Shown here: positions 35,963 to 44,498 of the stretch, one piece after another
How the letters are laid out: the number at the start of each line of letters is the position of its first letter
Numbering within the stretch: the first letter of the stretch is position 1
Assembly (NCBI GenBank): GCA_963785815.1
Contig: CAWAWN010000003.1
Location: 1,178,001-1,242,000, forward strand
Source of the DNA: UBA4742 sp963785815
Lineage (GTDB): Bacteria; Actinomycetota; Acidimicrobiia; Acidimicrobiales; Acidimicrobilacustridaceae
Reading direction: 5' to 3'
DNA: 64,000 bases
Notes under the pieces: model-generated
Told to the model about the DNA's origin: nothing
Seen by the model: only the letters and a program-made list of their open reading frames with translations
The model's database searches: none
Made by a program: the position numbers and the translations under genes

Positions 35963-36881
35963 GGCTGACAGTCTGTCAGGGAACCGGCCCGATCGGAACG
36001 CGCCGGACACGACCCGTGCCGATCCGGGCGGGGGGAGACCCCGGCTCGGGACGGACGCGGCCCCGGCCGAGGTGGCCGGGCTGGTGCTGGCCGCCGGGGA
36101 GGGCCGCCGGCTGCGGCCGCTGACCGACCTGCGACCCAAGGCGCTGTGCCCCATCGGGGGCGTGCCCCTCGTCGACCTGGCCCTGGAGCGGGTCGGTGCC
36201 GCGGTCGACGAGGTGGCCGTCAACGTGCACCACGGACGGGACCAGCTGCTGGCCCACCTCGAGGCCACCTGGCCCGGCGTGCACGCCTCGATCGAGGAGC
36301 CGGTCGCCCTGGGCACGGCCGGCGCCCTGAGCCAGCTGCGCCCGTGGCTCGCCGGGCGGGCCGTGCTGGTCCACAACGCCGACGCCTGGACCCAGGCGGA
36401 CCTGGCCGCCTTCGTGGCCGGCTGGGACGGGTCGCGCGTCCGGGTCCTGCTGGCCGGTGCGGCCCAGCTCGGGCCACGGGTGGGGCTGGGGGCGACCCTG
36501 GTCCCGTGGTCCGAGGTGGCGACGCTGCCCGCCGTGCCCGCCGGGCTGTACGAGACCACCTTGGCCCCCGCCGCCGAGGAGGGACGGCTGGACGTCGTCG
36601 TCCACGCCGGGCCCTTCGTCGACTGCGGCACGCCGGCGCGCTACCTGGCGGCCAACCTGGCCGCGGTCGAACGAGCCCGAGTCGCCGGGGGCGGCTCGTC
36701 GATCATCGATCCCCGGGCCCGGATCGATGGCCAGGTGCAGGCCTCGGTGGTCGGTGCCGCCCACGTGGTGGGGCACGTCGACCGATGCGTCTTGTGGGAC
36801 GGGGCGGTGGTGGAGGCCGACGAGCGGCTCAGCCAGGTGGTGCGGGCACCCGGGCTCAGGCGTGACGTGGACTGCCGCTGA
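35961..36881 (+). CDS. NDP-sugar nucleotidyltransferase-like protein
   Basis: A protein of up to 306 residues of the sugar nucleotidyltransferase family, which join a sugar 1-phosphate and an NTP. The core begins VAGLVLAAGEGRRLRPLT with DLRPKALCPIGG (nucleotide-binding Gly/Arg and Lys), then VALGTAGAL and VHNADAW in place of the usual N/GD metal site. A left-handed beta-helix tail follows (GSSIIDPRARIDGQVQASVV). The first 36 residues are non-conserved, so GTG 36070 is an alternative start. The 3' end overlaps rlmN by 26 bp in convergent orientation. Confidence 0.85.
   Translation: MADSLSGNRPDRNAPDTTRADPGGGRPRLGTDAAPAEVAGLVLAAGEGRRLRPLTDLRPKALCPIGGVPLVDLALERVGAAVDEVAVNVHHGRDQLLAHLEATWPGVHASIEEPVALGTAGALSQLRPWLAGRAVLVHNADAWTQADLAAFVAGWDGSRVRVLLAGAAQLGPRVGLGATLVPWSEVATLPAVPAGLYETTLAPAAEEGRLDVVVHAGPFVDCGTPARYLAANLAAVERARVAGGGSSIIDPRARIDGQVQASVVGAAHVVGHVDRCVLWDGAVVEADERLSQVVRAPGLRRDVDCR
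35965..35979. promoter_or_regulatory. 15-bp dyad operator at the small membrane-protein promoter
   Basis: CTGACAGTCTGTCAG has perfect 7-bp arms around one T. It starts 3 bp from the start codon of the membrane protein and covers its CAGACT -10-like box. The TGAC/GTCA half-sites resemble those in the later CCTGAC operators, but the spacing is 5 nt shorter. Confidence 0.6.
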
Positions 36882-38001
36882 GCTCGACCGGTGCCGGCAT
36901 CGGCTCGGCGTGGGCTGGAACGTGGATGGCGCGGAGCTGGCCGCAGGCCGCGTCGATGTCGGTGCCCCGGTTGGCGCGCACGGTGGCGTTCACGCCCAGC
37001 ACGCCCAGGCCGTCGCGGAAGGCCTGCACCCGCTCGGGGGACGAGCCGCGCGTGAGGTAACCCGGCGTGGGGTTGAGCGGGATCAGGTTCACGTGGGCCC
37101 GCAGGGGTTTGACGAAGCTGGCCAGCTCGCGGACGTCGGCGGGGCGGTCGTTCACCCCGTGGATCAGGGCCCACTCGAAGGAGAGCCGTCGGTTCTTGGC
37201 GGCCAGGTGGTCCCGGCAGGCGTCGGCCAGCTCGGCCAGCGGGTAGCGGGCGTTGATGGGGACGAGCCTGGTGCGCAGCTCGTCGTTGGCCGCGTGCAGG
37301 GAGACGGCCAGGTTCACCGGCAGGGCCTCGGCGGCCAGGCGGCGGATGCCGGGCACCAGCCCGACCGTCGAGATCGTGAGGTGGCGGGCCGAGATGGCCA
37401 TGTCGTCGTGGATGCGTTCGACCGCGGCCCACGTCCGGTCGTAGTTGGCCAGCGGCTCGCCCATGCCCATGAACACGATGTTGGAGACGCGCCGGGGAGG
37501 GTCGGCGACCTGGGCGCGCTGGCGGGCCCGCGCCACCTGCTCCACGATCTCGCCCACCGTCAGGTGGCGCTCGAACCCGGCCTGGCCGGTGGCGCAGAAG
37601 GCACAGCCCATGGCGCACCCCGCCTGCGTGCTCACGCACACGGTCGTGCGCCGGTCGTAGTGCATGAGCACGGTCTCGATGCTCATGGCCGTGGCCCGTC
37701 GACCGCTCCCGGGGGTTCCCGTGGCCGGGCTCGGGGAGCCAGGGGCGTCTTGCGCGTCGGCGAGGCCCCACAGCCACTTGACCGTGTCGCCGTCCGCGCT
37801 GGTCGACTCGGCCAGCGGGGTCAGGGCGGCCGGCAGCTCGGCGTCGAGGCGCAGGCGCAGCGCCTTGGGCACGTCGGTGAGCTCGGCCAGCGACGCCCCG
37901 CGGGCGTAGAGGCCCTGCCACAGCTGATCCACGCGATACCGCGGCTGGTCGTCGAGCCGCGCCGCCAGCTCGGCCCGGGTCACGTCGTAGAGCGACGGCA
38001 T
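36856..38001 (-). CDS. rlmN: 23S rRNA (adenine2503-C2)/tRNA methyltransferase RlmN
   Basis: This 381-residue radical-SAM enzyme methylates C2 of A2503 in 23S rRNA and A37 in tRNAs. The CX3CX2C cluster is GCAMGCAFCATG, with NIVFMGMGEPLANYD, LTISTVGLVPGI and LAVSLHAANDELR. A C-terminal Cys in RGTDIDAACGQLR is the expected methyl-carrier residue. An insert of about 25 residues rich in Pro/Gly/Ser (AQDAPGSPSPATGTP) sits in the N-terminal domain. It starts 3 bp after the mshD stop and is probably in one operon with it. Confidence 0.96.
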   Translation of the reverse strand: MPSLYDVTRAELAARLDDQPRYRVDQLWQGLYARGASLAELTDVPKALRLRLDAELPAALTPLAESTSADGDTVKWLWGLADAQDAPGSPSPATGTPGSGRRATAMSIETVLMHYDRRTTVCVSTQAGCAMGCAFCATGQAGFERHLTVGEIVEQVARARQRAQVADPPRRVSNIVFMGMGEPLANYDRTWAAVERIHDDMAISARHLTISTVGLVPGIRRLAAEALPVNLAVSLHAANDELRTRLVPINARYPLAELADACRDHLAAKNRRLSFEWALIHGVNDRPADVRELASFVKPLRAHVNLIPLNPTPGYLTRGSSPERVQAFRDGLGVLGVNATVRANRGTDIDAACGQLRAIHVPAHAEPMPAPVELSGSPRHA

Positions 38002-38004
38002 CGG

Positions 38005-38718
38005 CTAAGGGTAAGAGCTGTCGAGCGGACGACGCCACCAACGGTGGGCGTGGTGCTCCACGAACCCGAGGCTGGCGTAGAGGTGGCGGGCCGGTTGGTT
38101 GTCGGCCTCCACGTAGAGCATCCCCACCGTGAGGCCCTGCGCCGCCAGCCAGTCGAGCCCGGCCAGGACCAGGGCGCGCCCCAGGCCGTGGCCGTGCCCG
38201 TCGGGGTCGACCCCGATGACGTAGATCTCGCCCAGCGGGGGATCGTGCTGGTCGTGGACCTTGGTCCAGCAGAAGCCGTCCAGGTGCCCGTCGGCGCCGT
38301 CGTGCACCAGGAACCCGTCGGCCCGGAACCACGGCTCGGCCTCCAGGGCGGCCAGGTCCTCGGGGCGGCGATCGGCCTGGTCGGGGTGCCAGGCGAACGC
38401 CCGGTTGTTGACCGCCAGCCAGTCCGACTCGTCGCGTCCGACCCGGAAGGCGCGGGTGGCGATGGATGGAGGGTCGCCCCGGCGTTCGGTCGCCAGGGGC
38501 AACGGCACCCGCAGCTGGAGGGTGGTGCGCACCAGCTCGAAGCCGGCGGCCTGCACGGCGGCGGTCAGCTCGGGGGTGGCGGGCTCGGCGTCGATCGCCA
38601 CCTCGCGCTCGCCGGCGGCCCGGGCGGCGAGCGCCGCGGCGGCCACGGCCCGGGTCAGCGCCCGGTCGATCTGCGCCGGGTCGCGCGACCCGGACAGGTC
38701 GACGGGGACGGGGCGCAT
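38005..38718 (-). CDS. mshD: Mycothiol synthase MshD
   Basis: This 237-residue GNAT enzyme acetylates the Cys amino group of Cys-GlcN-Ins, completing mycothiol. The catalytic domain has WLAVNNRAFAWHPDQ, GFCWTKVHDQHDPPLGEIYV, IGVDPDGHGHGLGRALV and LYVEADNQPARHLYASLGF, all diagnostic. At 237 residues it is shorter than the roughly 300-residue mycobacterial enzyme; the N-terminal non-catalytic GNAT repeat is reduced. Mycothiol marks actinobacteria. TAGGGT lies 6 nt before the ATG. Confidence 0.94.
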   Translation of the reverse strand: MRPVPVDLSGSRDPAQIDRALTRAVAAAALAARAAGEREVAIDAEPATPELTAAVQAAGFELVRTTLQLRVPLPLATERRGDPPSIATRAFRVGRDESDWLAVNNRAFAWHPDQADRRPEDLAALEAEPWFRADGFLVHDGADGHLDGFCWTKVHDQHDPPLGEIYVIGVDPDGHGHGLGRALVLAGLDWLAAQGLTVGMLYVEADNQPARHLYASLGFVEHHAHRWWRRPLDSSYP

Positions 38719-38724
38719 GGCTCG

Positions 38725-38742
38725 ACCCTAGGTCGGTAGGGT
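38725..38742. promoter_or_regulatory. Symmetric divergent promoter between mshD and carboxymuconolactone gene
   Basis: ACCCTA-N6-TAGGGT forms a dyad whose arms read as two opposing TAGGGT (-10, TAnnnT) boxes. One is 6 nt before the mshD ATG, the other 7 nt before GTG 38750. Both transcripts would be leaderless. Confidence 0.6.
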
Positions 38743-38749
38743 GCGGGCC

Positions 38750-39097
38750 GTGGACCCCGCCGAGACCCATCCCGACACCCCGTCGCTGCGCCACACGTTC
38801 CCGGCGCTGCGCGAGGCCCAGAACGCCTACCTGGGCCAGATCGATTCGCTGCAATCGCCCGACCGCAAGACCCACGAGCTGGTGCGCCTGGCCTGCTCGG
38901 TCATCCTGCGCCATCCGCTGGGGGTCGAGCGCCACGCCATGTTGGCGGCCGAGTTCGGGGCCAGCTGGGAGGACGTGGTCGGCACCCTGGTGCTGACCCA
39001 GCCGGGGTTCGGGTTGGTGCCTTCGCTCGAGGCGCTGACCCCGGCCCGGGCCGGCTTCGAGCGTGGCCGGGCCGTGGCCGACGAGGAAGGTTCCTGA
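38750..39097 (+). CDS. Carboxymuconolactone decarboxylase/AhpD-like protein
   Basis: A 115-residue all-helical protein of the carboxymuconolactone decarboxylase-like fold: KTHELVRLACSVILRHPLGV, ERHAMLAAEFGASWEDVVGT. The AhpD CxxC redox pair is absent (only one Cys), so a peroxidase role is unlikely. The start is placed at GTG 38750, not the earlier GTG 38741, because the latter lies in the TAGGGT box. It is followed at 4 bp by the DUF35-thiolase fusion, which points to an operon. Confidence 0.8.
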   Translation: MDPAETHPDTPSLRHTFPALREAQNAYLGQIDSLQSPDRKTHELVRLACSVILRHPLGVERHAMLAAEFGASWEDVVGTLVLTQPGFGLVPSLEALTPARAGFERGRAVADEEGS

Positions 39098-39101
39098 GTC
39101 G

Positions 39102-40808
39102 ATGACCCAACCAGATGCCCCCAGGCCCTTCCGCGTCATGCCGGCGGTGACGCCGGACAACGAGCACTTCTGGTTGGGGGGCGCCGAGGGCGAGCTGCGC
39201 ATGCTGCGCTGCCAGACCTGCGGCTGGTGGATCCATCCGCCGGTCAAGGTGTGCCCGATCGACCTGAGCCGTGACATCCGTCCCGAGGCCCTGTCGGGCC
39301 GGGGGACGCTGCACAGCTTCACCGTCAACTGGCAGCCGTGGTACCCGAACCTGGACCCGCCCTACGTGGTGGCGGTGGTCGAGCTGGCCGAGCAGGAGAA
39401 CCTGCGCCTCACCACCAACCTGGTGGGCGCCGGCGTCGACGACTGGACCATCGGCCAGCCGGTGCGCGTCGTCTTCGAGCCCTACGACGACGTGTGGCTG
39501 CCCTTCTTCGAGCCCGACCCCGACGGACCGGCCGACATCGCGCCGGCCTCGGCCGCCGTCGATCCGGCGGTCAACCCCCTCCCACGACGGTCCAGCCCTC
39601 GGCTTCCCTCCAACGAGCGGGCCGCGGTCATCTCGGGGGTGGGGCAGTCCCAGATCGGGCGGCGCATCTACCGCGATCCCATCGAGCTGACCGTCGACGC
39701 CGCCCTGGCCGCCATCGAGGATGCCGGCCTGACCCGGGCCGACATCGACGGCCTGTCCACCTACCCGGGCAGCATGGGCACGCCGCCGGGGTTCTCGGGC
39801 GCGGGCATCACCGAGATCCACGATGCCCTGCGCCTCAACCTGAGCTGGTTCGCCGGTGGGCTGGAGCTGCCGGGCCAGCTCGGGTCCGTGGTCAACGCCA
39901 TGGCCGCGGTGTCGGCCGGGCTGTGCAACCACGTGCTGTGCTTCCGCACCGTGTGGGAGGCGTCGGCCCAGGGCGACCAGGGTCGGGCGTCGGTCACCAG
40001 CGGCGGGGGCGGCGGCAGCTTCAAGGCCACCGGCTTCATGCAGTGGAACCTGCCCTTCGGGGCGCCGTCGGCCTCCAACTGGATCGGGATGATGGCGGCC
40101 CGCCACTTCCACGAGTTCGGCACCACCCGCGAGCAGCTGGGTCAGATCGCGCTCAACGCCCGGCGCAACGCGGCCCGCAACCCCAACGCCATCTACACCG
40201 CGCCGATGACCATGGACGACTACCTGTCGGTGCGCATGGTCTCGACCCCGCTGTGCCTGTACGACTGCGACGTCCCGGCCGACGGGTCGACCGCGGTGAT
40301 CGTGTCGCGGGCCGATGCCGCCCCCGACCTGCGCAAGACCCCGGTGTCGGTCGAGGCGGTGGGCACCGCCCTGCACGGCCGACCCTCGTGGGACCAGTTC
40401 GACGACATGACCACCATGGCCGTGCGCGACGCCGGCGCCATGATGTGGGACCGCACCGACCTGACCCCGGCCGACGTGGACGTGGCCGAGCTCTACGACG
40501 GGTTCAGCTTCATCGCCCTGGCCTGGCTCGAAGCGCTGCGCTTCTGCGGCCACGGCGAGGCCGGTCCCTTCCTGGAGGGCGGGGCCAACATCGCCCCGGA
40601 CGGCCTGATCCCCCTCAACACCCATGGCGGCCAGCTCTCGGCTGGGCGCCTGCACGGCTACGGCTTCCTGCACGAGGCCTGCATCCAGCTCTGGGGCGAG
40701 GGCGGGGCCCGTCAGGTGGTGCGACCGGGCGATCGCCGGCCCGAGGTGGCCGTGGCCGCCGCCGGGGGTGGCCCACTGGCCGCCAGCCTGCTGCTCACCC
40801 GCCGTTGA
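39102..40808 (+). CDS. Fusion of a DUF35 OB-fold/zinc-ribbon domain and a thiolase (Ltp2-like)
   Basis: A 568-residue two-domain protein. Residues 1-150 are a DUF35 domain: the ribbon LRCQTCGWWIHPPVKVCPID has CxxC and one further Cys, with Asp where a fourth Cys is usual. The OB-fold follows (GTLHSFTVNWQPWYP). After a 25-residue linker, residues 175-568 are a SCP-X-type thiolase: VISGVGQSQIGRRIYRDP, DVAELYDGFSFIALAWLEAL, LNTHGGQLSAGRLHGYGFLH. In steroid side-chain breakdown, Ltp2 works as a retro-aldolase bound to a DUF35 partner, so the fusion suggests this activity. AGGAAGG lies 12 nt before the ATG. Confidence 0.88.
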   Translation: MTQPDAPRPFRVMPAVTPDNEHFWLGGAEGELRMLRCQTCGWWIHPPVKVCPIDLSRDIRPEALSGRGTLHSFTVNWQPWYPNLDPPYVVAVVELAEQENLRLTTNLVGAGVDDWTIGQPVRVVFEPYDDVWLPFFEPDPDGPADIAPASAAVDPAVNPLPRRSSPRLPSNERAAVISGVGQSQIGRRIYRDPIELTVDAALAAIEDAGLTRADIDGLSTYPGSMGTPPGFSGAGITEIHDALRLNLSWFAGGLELPGQLGSVVNAMAAVSAGLCNHVLCFRTVWEASAQGDQGRASVTSGGGGGSFKATGFMQWNLPFGAPSASNWIGMMAARHFHEFGTTREQLGQIALNARRNAARNPNAIYTAPMTMDDYLSVRMVSTPLCLYDCDVPADGSTAVIVSRADAAPDLRKTPVSVEAVGTALHGRPSWDQFDDMTTMAVRDAGAMMWDRTDLTPADVDVAELYDGFSFIALAWLEALRFCGHGEAGPFLEGGANIAPDGLIPLNTHGGQLSAGRLHGYGFLHEACIQLWGEGGARQVVRPGDRRPEVAVAAAGGGPLAASLLLTRR

Positions 40809-41288
40809 TCAGCGGATCGCGCAGGTCGCGTAGAAGAACACGGGCTGGCGTCCGCCAAAGAGGTCGACCGTGATGCCGCGGGCCTGGAACGTGGCGCTCG
40901 GCGACCGATCGCCCAGGGACCCGGAGCGCTGGTGGATGATGTGAACGCGGCCGCGGATCGGGCCCGGGGCCCAGGCCTCGGGAACAGCCGAGATGGCCTG
41001 CCACGCGTAGCCGTGCCCGTTCTCGCCGAGCGCGACACCCCACTCTGCGGGACAGCTCTGGCTCTGAGCCAACGTGGCGGCGTGGGTGGTGCCGTCGCGG
41101 TAGGGGTAGAACGGGTTCTCGGCGTGCACCCACCAGGCCACGCCGGCCAGGACGAGGAGGGTGGCGCAGGCGATCCCCAGCCAGGGCCGTCGACGGGCTG
41201 GAGCCAGACGCTCGTCGTGGGCCGCCGTCCCCGAGCCCTCACCGTTGGGCTCCGAGCCGGATTCGTCAGCTGCCACGTCAGCCCCCAC
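40809..41288 (-). CDS. Membrane-anchored hypothetical protein
   Basis: A 159-residue protein I do not recognise. An acidic, polar N-terminus of about 50 residues is followed by one membrane helix (LGIACATLLVLAGVAWWV). A soluble outer part follows (PAEWGVALGENGHGYAW, GRVHIIHQRSGSLGD, GGRQPVFFYATCAIR) with two cysteines that could pair. The GTG start at 41288 follows a GGAG ribosome site at 8 nt; earlier in-frame sequence is low-complexity. It is convergent with the thiolase fusion; the two stop codons are adjacent. Confidence 0.65.
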   Translation of the reverse strand: MGADVAADESGSEPNGEGSGTAAHDERLAPARRRPWLGIACATLLVLAGVAWWVHAENPFYPYRDGTTHAATLAQSQSCPAEWGVALGENGHGYAWQAISAVPEAWAPGPIRGRVHIIHQRSGSLGDRSPSATFQARGITVDLFGGRQPVFFYATCAIR

Positions 41289-41494
41289 TCGCCAGGCTCC
41301 AGGGTAGCCATCGGCGGTGAAGGTGCCGGCCTGAGGATTGGACCGCAGCGCACGAAGGCTGGGCTTGCGGCGGTCCGAACGTGTCGCGGCGGGGCGCCAG
41401 AAGGCGTGGTCACCCGGGCGCCTGACCGAACTTCGGTGTAGAAATCCCCGCCCGGGCGTGGATCGCTGCGCCGATCTCGGAGAGGCAAGCCGAC

Positions 41495-42872
41495 TTGGAG
41501 AAGTCCGCGGACAGGGGGAGCGGCTCGCGACCGGGACGGCGGGAGGCGGCCCGCGTCCGGATGCTGCAGGCCGGGCTCGACGCCTGGGTGGCGAACCCGC
41601 CGGCCACGCCCTTCGAGTCCATCGAGGTGCGCGACGTGGTGGCTGCGGCCGGGCGCACCACGGGCGCCTTCTACAACCTCTGGTCGTCGGTGGAGGAGTA
41701 CCGGGCCGACCTGCTGACCTGGGCCCTGGACCCCTACCGTCCCCGGCAGGGTCGGGTGGGCGCCAACGAAGCGATCGTGGAGGTGGCACGCCTGATCGAG
41801 GCCAGCGCCGATCCGCTCCCGCTCATCCGGGGGATCGCGCAGGCCGTGGTCGGCGCCAACGTGGCCGACCAGCACTCGCGCAGCGTGGTGCTGGTGCAGT
41901 TCGGGGCCCTGATCGAGCGCGCAGGGCACCGGGGCCGAGGCCGAGCGGGCCCGCCAGGCCCTGGCCACCCACTACGAGTTCCTGTCCAACTTCTACGATC
42001 CGGCCTACGCCGAGATCCTCGCCGCCTGGCAGCGCCGGGTCCGCTCGCCGTGGACGATCAACTCGGCCAGCACCGCCATGACCGCCCTGGTGGACGGCTA
42101 CGTCATGCGCTCGCTGTTCGACGACCCCACGCGGGTGGGGCCCGACGTGTTCGCCGACGCGCTGGTGGCCCTCATCACCTCGCTGACCACCACGACCCGA
42201 CCGACCGCCGACGCCGACCTGGACGACTTCGACGACTGGAGCCGGGCCGAGCTGGGTGCCCCGGCCATGGCACACCGCGAGCTGGACGAGCGGATCGCCC
42301 GCGCCGCCGTCGAGGTCTACCGGGGGGCCGGTCGGTTCGAGGCGGTGGCCGTCGGCGCCGTCGCGGAGGAGGCCGGGGTGTCCCAGCGGGCGGTGCGCGA
42401 GGCCACCGGGCCGCGATGGCGGTTGTCGACCCCGATCTGGCAGCGCCTGCTCCTGCCCGAGATCGAGGCCACCGCGGCCCGGGCTCGGGCCGAGACGACC
42501 GAGGATCCGCTCCGACGCCTGGTCGCCATCATGTCGGTGGTGGCCGGGGTGTCGGCACGGGACCCTGCGGTGAGCAACGCCTTCCTGCACGTGGTGCACA
42601 GCGGGCCGAACGAGTGGTCCGACGCCGATCGCTCGACCCGTCGCTCGTTGACGCGGCTGGTGGTCCCGGAGCTGCGTGACGCCTCCGACGCGGGGATGCT
42701 CGACCGCACGGTGGTCGCCACCCTGGCGGACGTGGAGGACGCCGCCGAGTTGCTGGCCGTCAACCTGCTGCTGCGGGTGGTCCGGAGTCCGGCGCGGTCG
42801 GCGGGCGCCGCCGACTACGTGCTGGCCCGGCTGCTGCCCGCGCTCCGCGGAGGGCCATCCACTTCGTTGTAG
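41495..42872 (+). pseudogene. Large TetR-like regulator with two HTH domains, frameshifted
   Basis: The first frame starts at TTG 41495 and encodes a TetR-type HTH (ARVRMLQAGLDAWVANPP, IEVRDVVAAAGRTTGAFYNL) and ligand domain. After 41921-41925, where a GGG seems to have one G too many, the second frame continues with ARQALATHYEFLSNFYDPAY. A second HTH-like block follows (RIARAAVEVYRGAGRFEA, VAVGAVAEEAGVSQRAVREA) with another C-terminal domain. With one base removed the protein is 458 residues, about twice a normal TetR. Sequencing error is a likely cause. The 200 bp upstream holds no other gene. Confidence 0.7.
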
Positions 42873-43013
42873 ATGGCGTTCGAACGTACGGAATCCGGGT
42901 GCTTGTGTCTGCTCGGGTGGCGTGCGACGTTTCGCTCACCGTGGCTCCGGGCATCGACTGCCGGGCCAGCGGGAGGGACGGAGAGGGAGGGCAGAGGGCT
43001 GATCCGGTGGCGG

Positions 43014-43697
43014 GTGGGGCGACTGGCGGTGGCGAGCGTGCTGACCGTCGCGTCGGCCGTGCTGGGGCTGGGGCTCCCGGCCCGAGCCGACGATTCGGGC
43101 GCCTCCATGAGCGCCACGGTCACCCTCGCCACCGCCCCTCTGCGGGAGGTGGAGGTCCAGGGCGGCGTCACCAACTACGACCAGTGCACGGGCGGCACCT
43201 CCGGCGGGCAGACCCTGGGCTTCCCCGACGGGCACTGCACGTTCTCCCAGCCGGTCAAGATCGTCAACTACGGCGTGCCCAGCCACATCTACATCTCGGC
43301 GACCTCCATGGTGCCGTCGGACGAGACGGGCACCCACTGGCAGCTCTGTGGCATCGACGACTCGGCGGCGAGCGGCAACCCCCCGGTCGATCCGGTGGAT
43401 CCGGCCTGCAACGGTCCGGCCGGCACCGACCTCAACGGTCTGACCCGCAGCCTGCCCGGCGCCGACCAGGTGGCGCAGATGGTGCTCGGCGCGGCACCCA
43501 ACGGTGCCTACGCCGAGCTGGCGGTCACCTCCGAGCCGGCCTGCGAGCTGGGCTTCACCGCCACCGACGGCCAGAGCGGCTGCGAGTTGGGCCAGTTCGA
43601 GCAGACCCCCCAGGCCCTGGCCATCATCGGCCCGGCGTCCTCCGCCGACGAGTCCATCGAGTTCTCGAACGTGATCACCTGGACGGCCATGCCATGA
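43014..43697 (+). CDS. Secreted WxL-like family protein 1
   Basis: A 227-residue secreted protein with an N-terminal signal peptide (cleavage near ARA-DD, residue 25). It is the first of six tandem paralogues. Shared features are VTNYDQC, FPDGHC, VKIVNYGVPSHIYISATSM, the proximal HWQLC, PGADQ and the end SNVITWTAMP. The WxL-like proximal and distal Trp motifs suggest a cell-wall-binding beta domain. The start GTG 43014 is tentative, with no strong ribosome site. The 140 bp upstream has no gene. The next gene overlaps by ATGA. Confidence 0.75.
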   Translation: MGRLAVASVLTVASAVLGLGLPARADDSGASMSATVTLATAPLREVEVQGGVTNYDQCTGGTSGGQTLGFPDGHCTFSQPVKIVNYGVPSHIYISATSMVPSDETGTHWQLCGIDDSAASGNPPVDPVDPACNGPAGTDLNGLTRSLPGADQVAQMVLGAAPNGAYAELAVTSEPACELGFTATDGQSGCELGQFEQTPQALAIIGPASSADESIEFSNVITWTAMP

Positions 43698-44461
43698 CCA
43701 CGCCGGCAGGCCGGCTGCGGCGGGCCTCGGTGGCGGTGGCCACGGGAGTGGCGGTGCTGGCCAACGTGGCCGGCGCGGCCTGGGCCGGCTCGTCGGCGCA
43801 GCTCACGCCGCAGGTGTTCGTGGCCCAGCCGGGCGTGCGCTACGTGGTCGTCTCCGTGCCCCAGGGGGACACGACCTTCGGCGACCAGGCCGGCTGCAGC
43901 GGCGACGGCGGCTTCACCGCCGTCGAGCTGCCCAATGGCACGTGCGGGCTCGACGGCGTCAGGATCACCAACGGGGACGCCGCCAGCTCGATCGAGGTGT
44001 CGGCCACCGACTTCGTCAACTGGGAGACCGGCGGACCCCCGGTGCCGGCCCAGAACGGCCTGTTCACCACCCTGCAGGTGGACGGCGTCGACGGCGGGGA
44101 GTCGGGCGACCTGGCTCCGTGGGTGCTGTGCTCGGTGGCGCCGGACGGCACGGCCGACGCGGCGGCCGGCGCCCCCGCCTGCGCTGGTCCGGACGCGCCG
44201 GGTGGGGGTCGGTACCCGGGATCGGACCAGGTGTGGTTCACCACGAACGGGGCCGGCTCGAGCAACGCGGACGTGAGCGCGGTCGGCCCGGACCCGGCCT
44301 GTGACCACGCCCTGATCGGCGCCCTCGGCGCCGGGACCTGTGACCTGGCACCCGACGTCACCGCCCTGGAGAACCTCCAGGTGATGGCTCCATCCGACAC
44401 CAGCGACCAGAGCTACACGTACCAGTCGACCATCACCTGGACGGCGCTGCCTCCGCAATGA
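43694..44461 (+). CDS. Secreted WxL-like family protein 2
   Basis: A 255-residue secreted paralogue with a signal peptide ending near AWA-GSS (residue 31). Family features are LPNGTC, VRITNGDAASSIEVSATDF, the proximal APWVLC, GSDQ, DPACDHA and the C-terminal QSTITWTALP. It is the most divergent copy in its N-terminal third, with an extra loop around GPPVPAQNGLFTTLQVDG. Its ATG overlaps the stop of copy 1, so they are co-translated. Confidence 0.78.
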   Translation: MTTPAGRLRRASVAVATGVAVLANVAGAAWAGSSAQLTPQVFVAQPGVRYVVVSVPQGDTTFGDQAGCSGDGGFTAVELPNGTCGLDGVRITNGDAASSIEVSATDFVNWETGGPPVPAQNGLFTTLQVDGVDGGESGDLAPWVLCSVAPDGTADAAAGAPACAGPDAPGGGRYPGSDQVWFTTNGAGSSNADVSAVGPDPACDHALIGALGAGTCDLAPDVTALENLQVMAPSDTSDQSYTYQSTITWTALPPQ

Positions 44462-44498
44462 GCACGCCGTCGAATCGACCCACGAAGGAACATGCACC

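Noticed and set aside
36457..38739. 760-codon plus-strand frame over rlmN and mshD
   Set aside because: It is antisense to two well-supported genes and has no recognisable domain.
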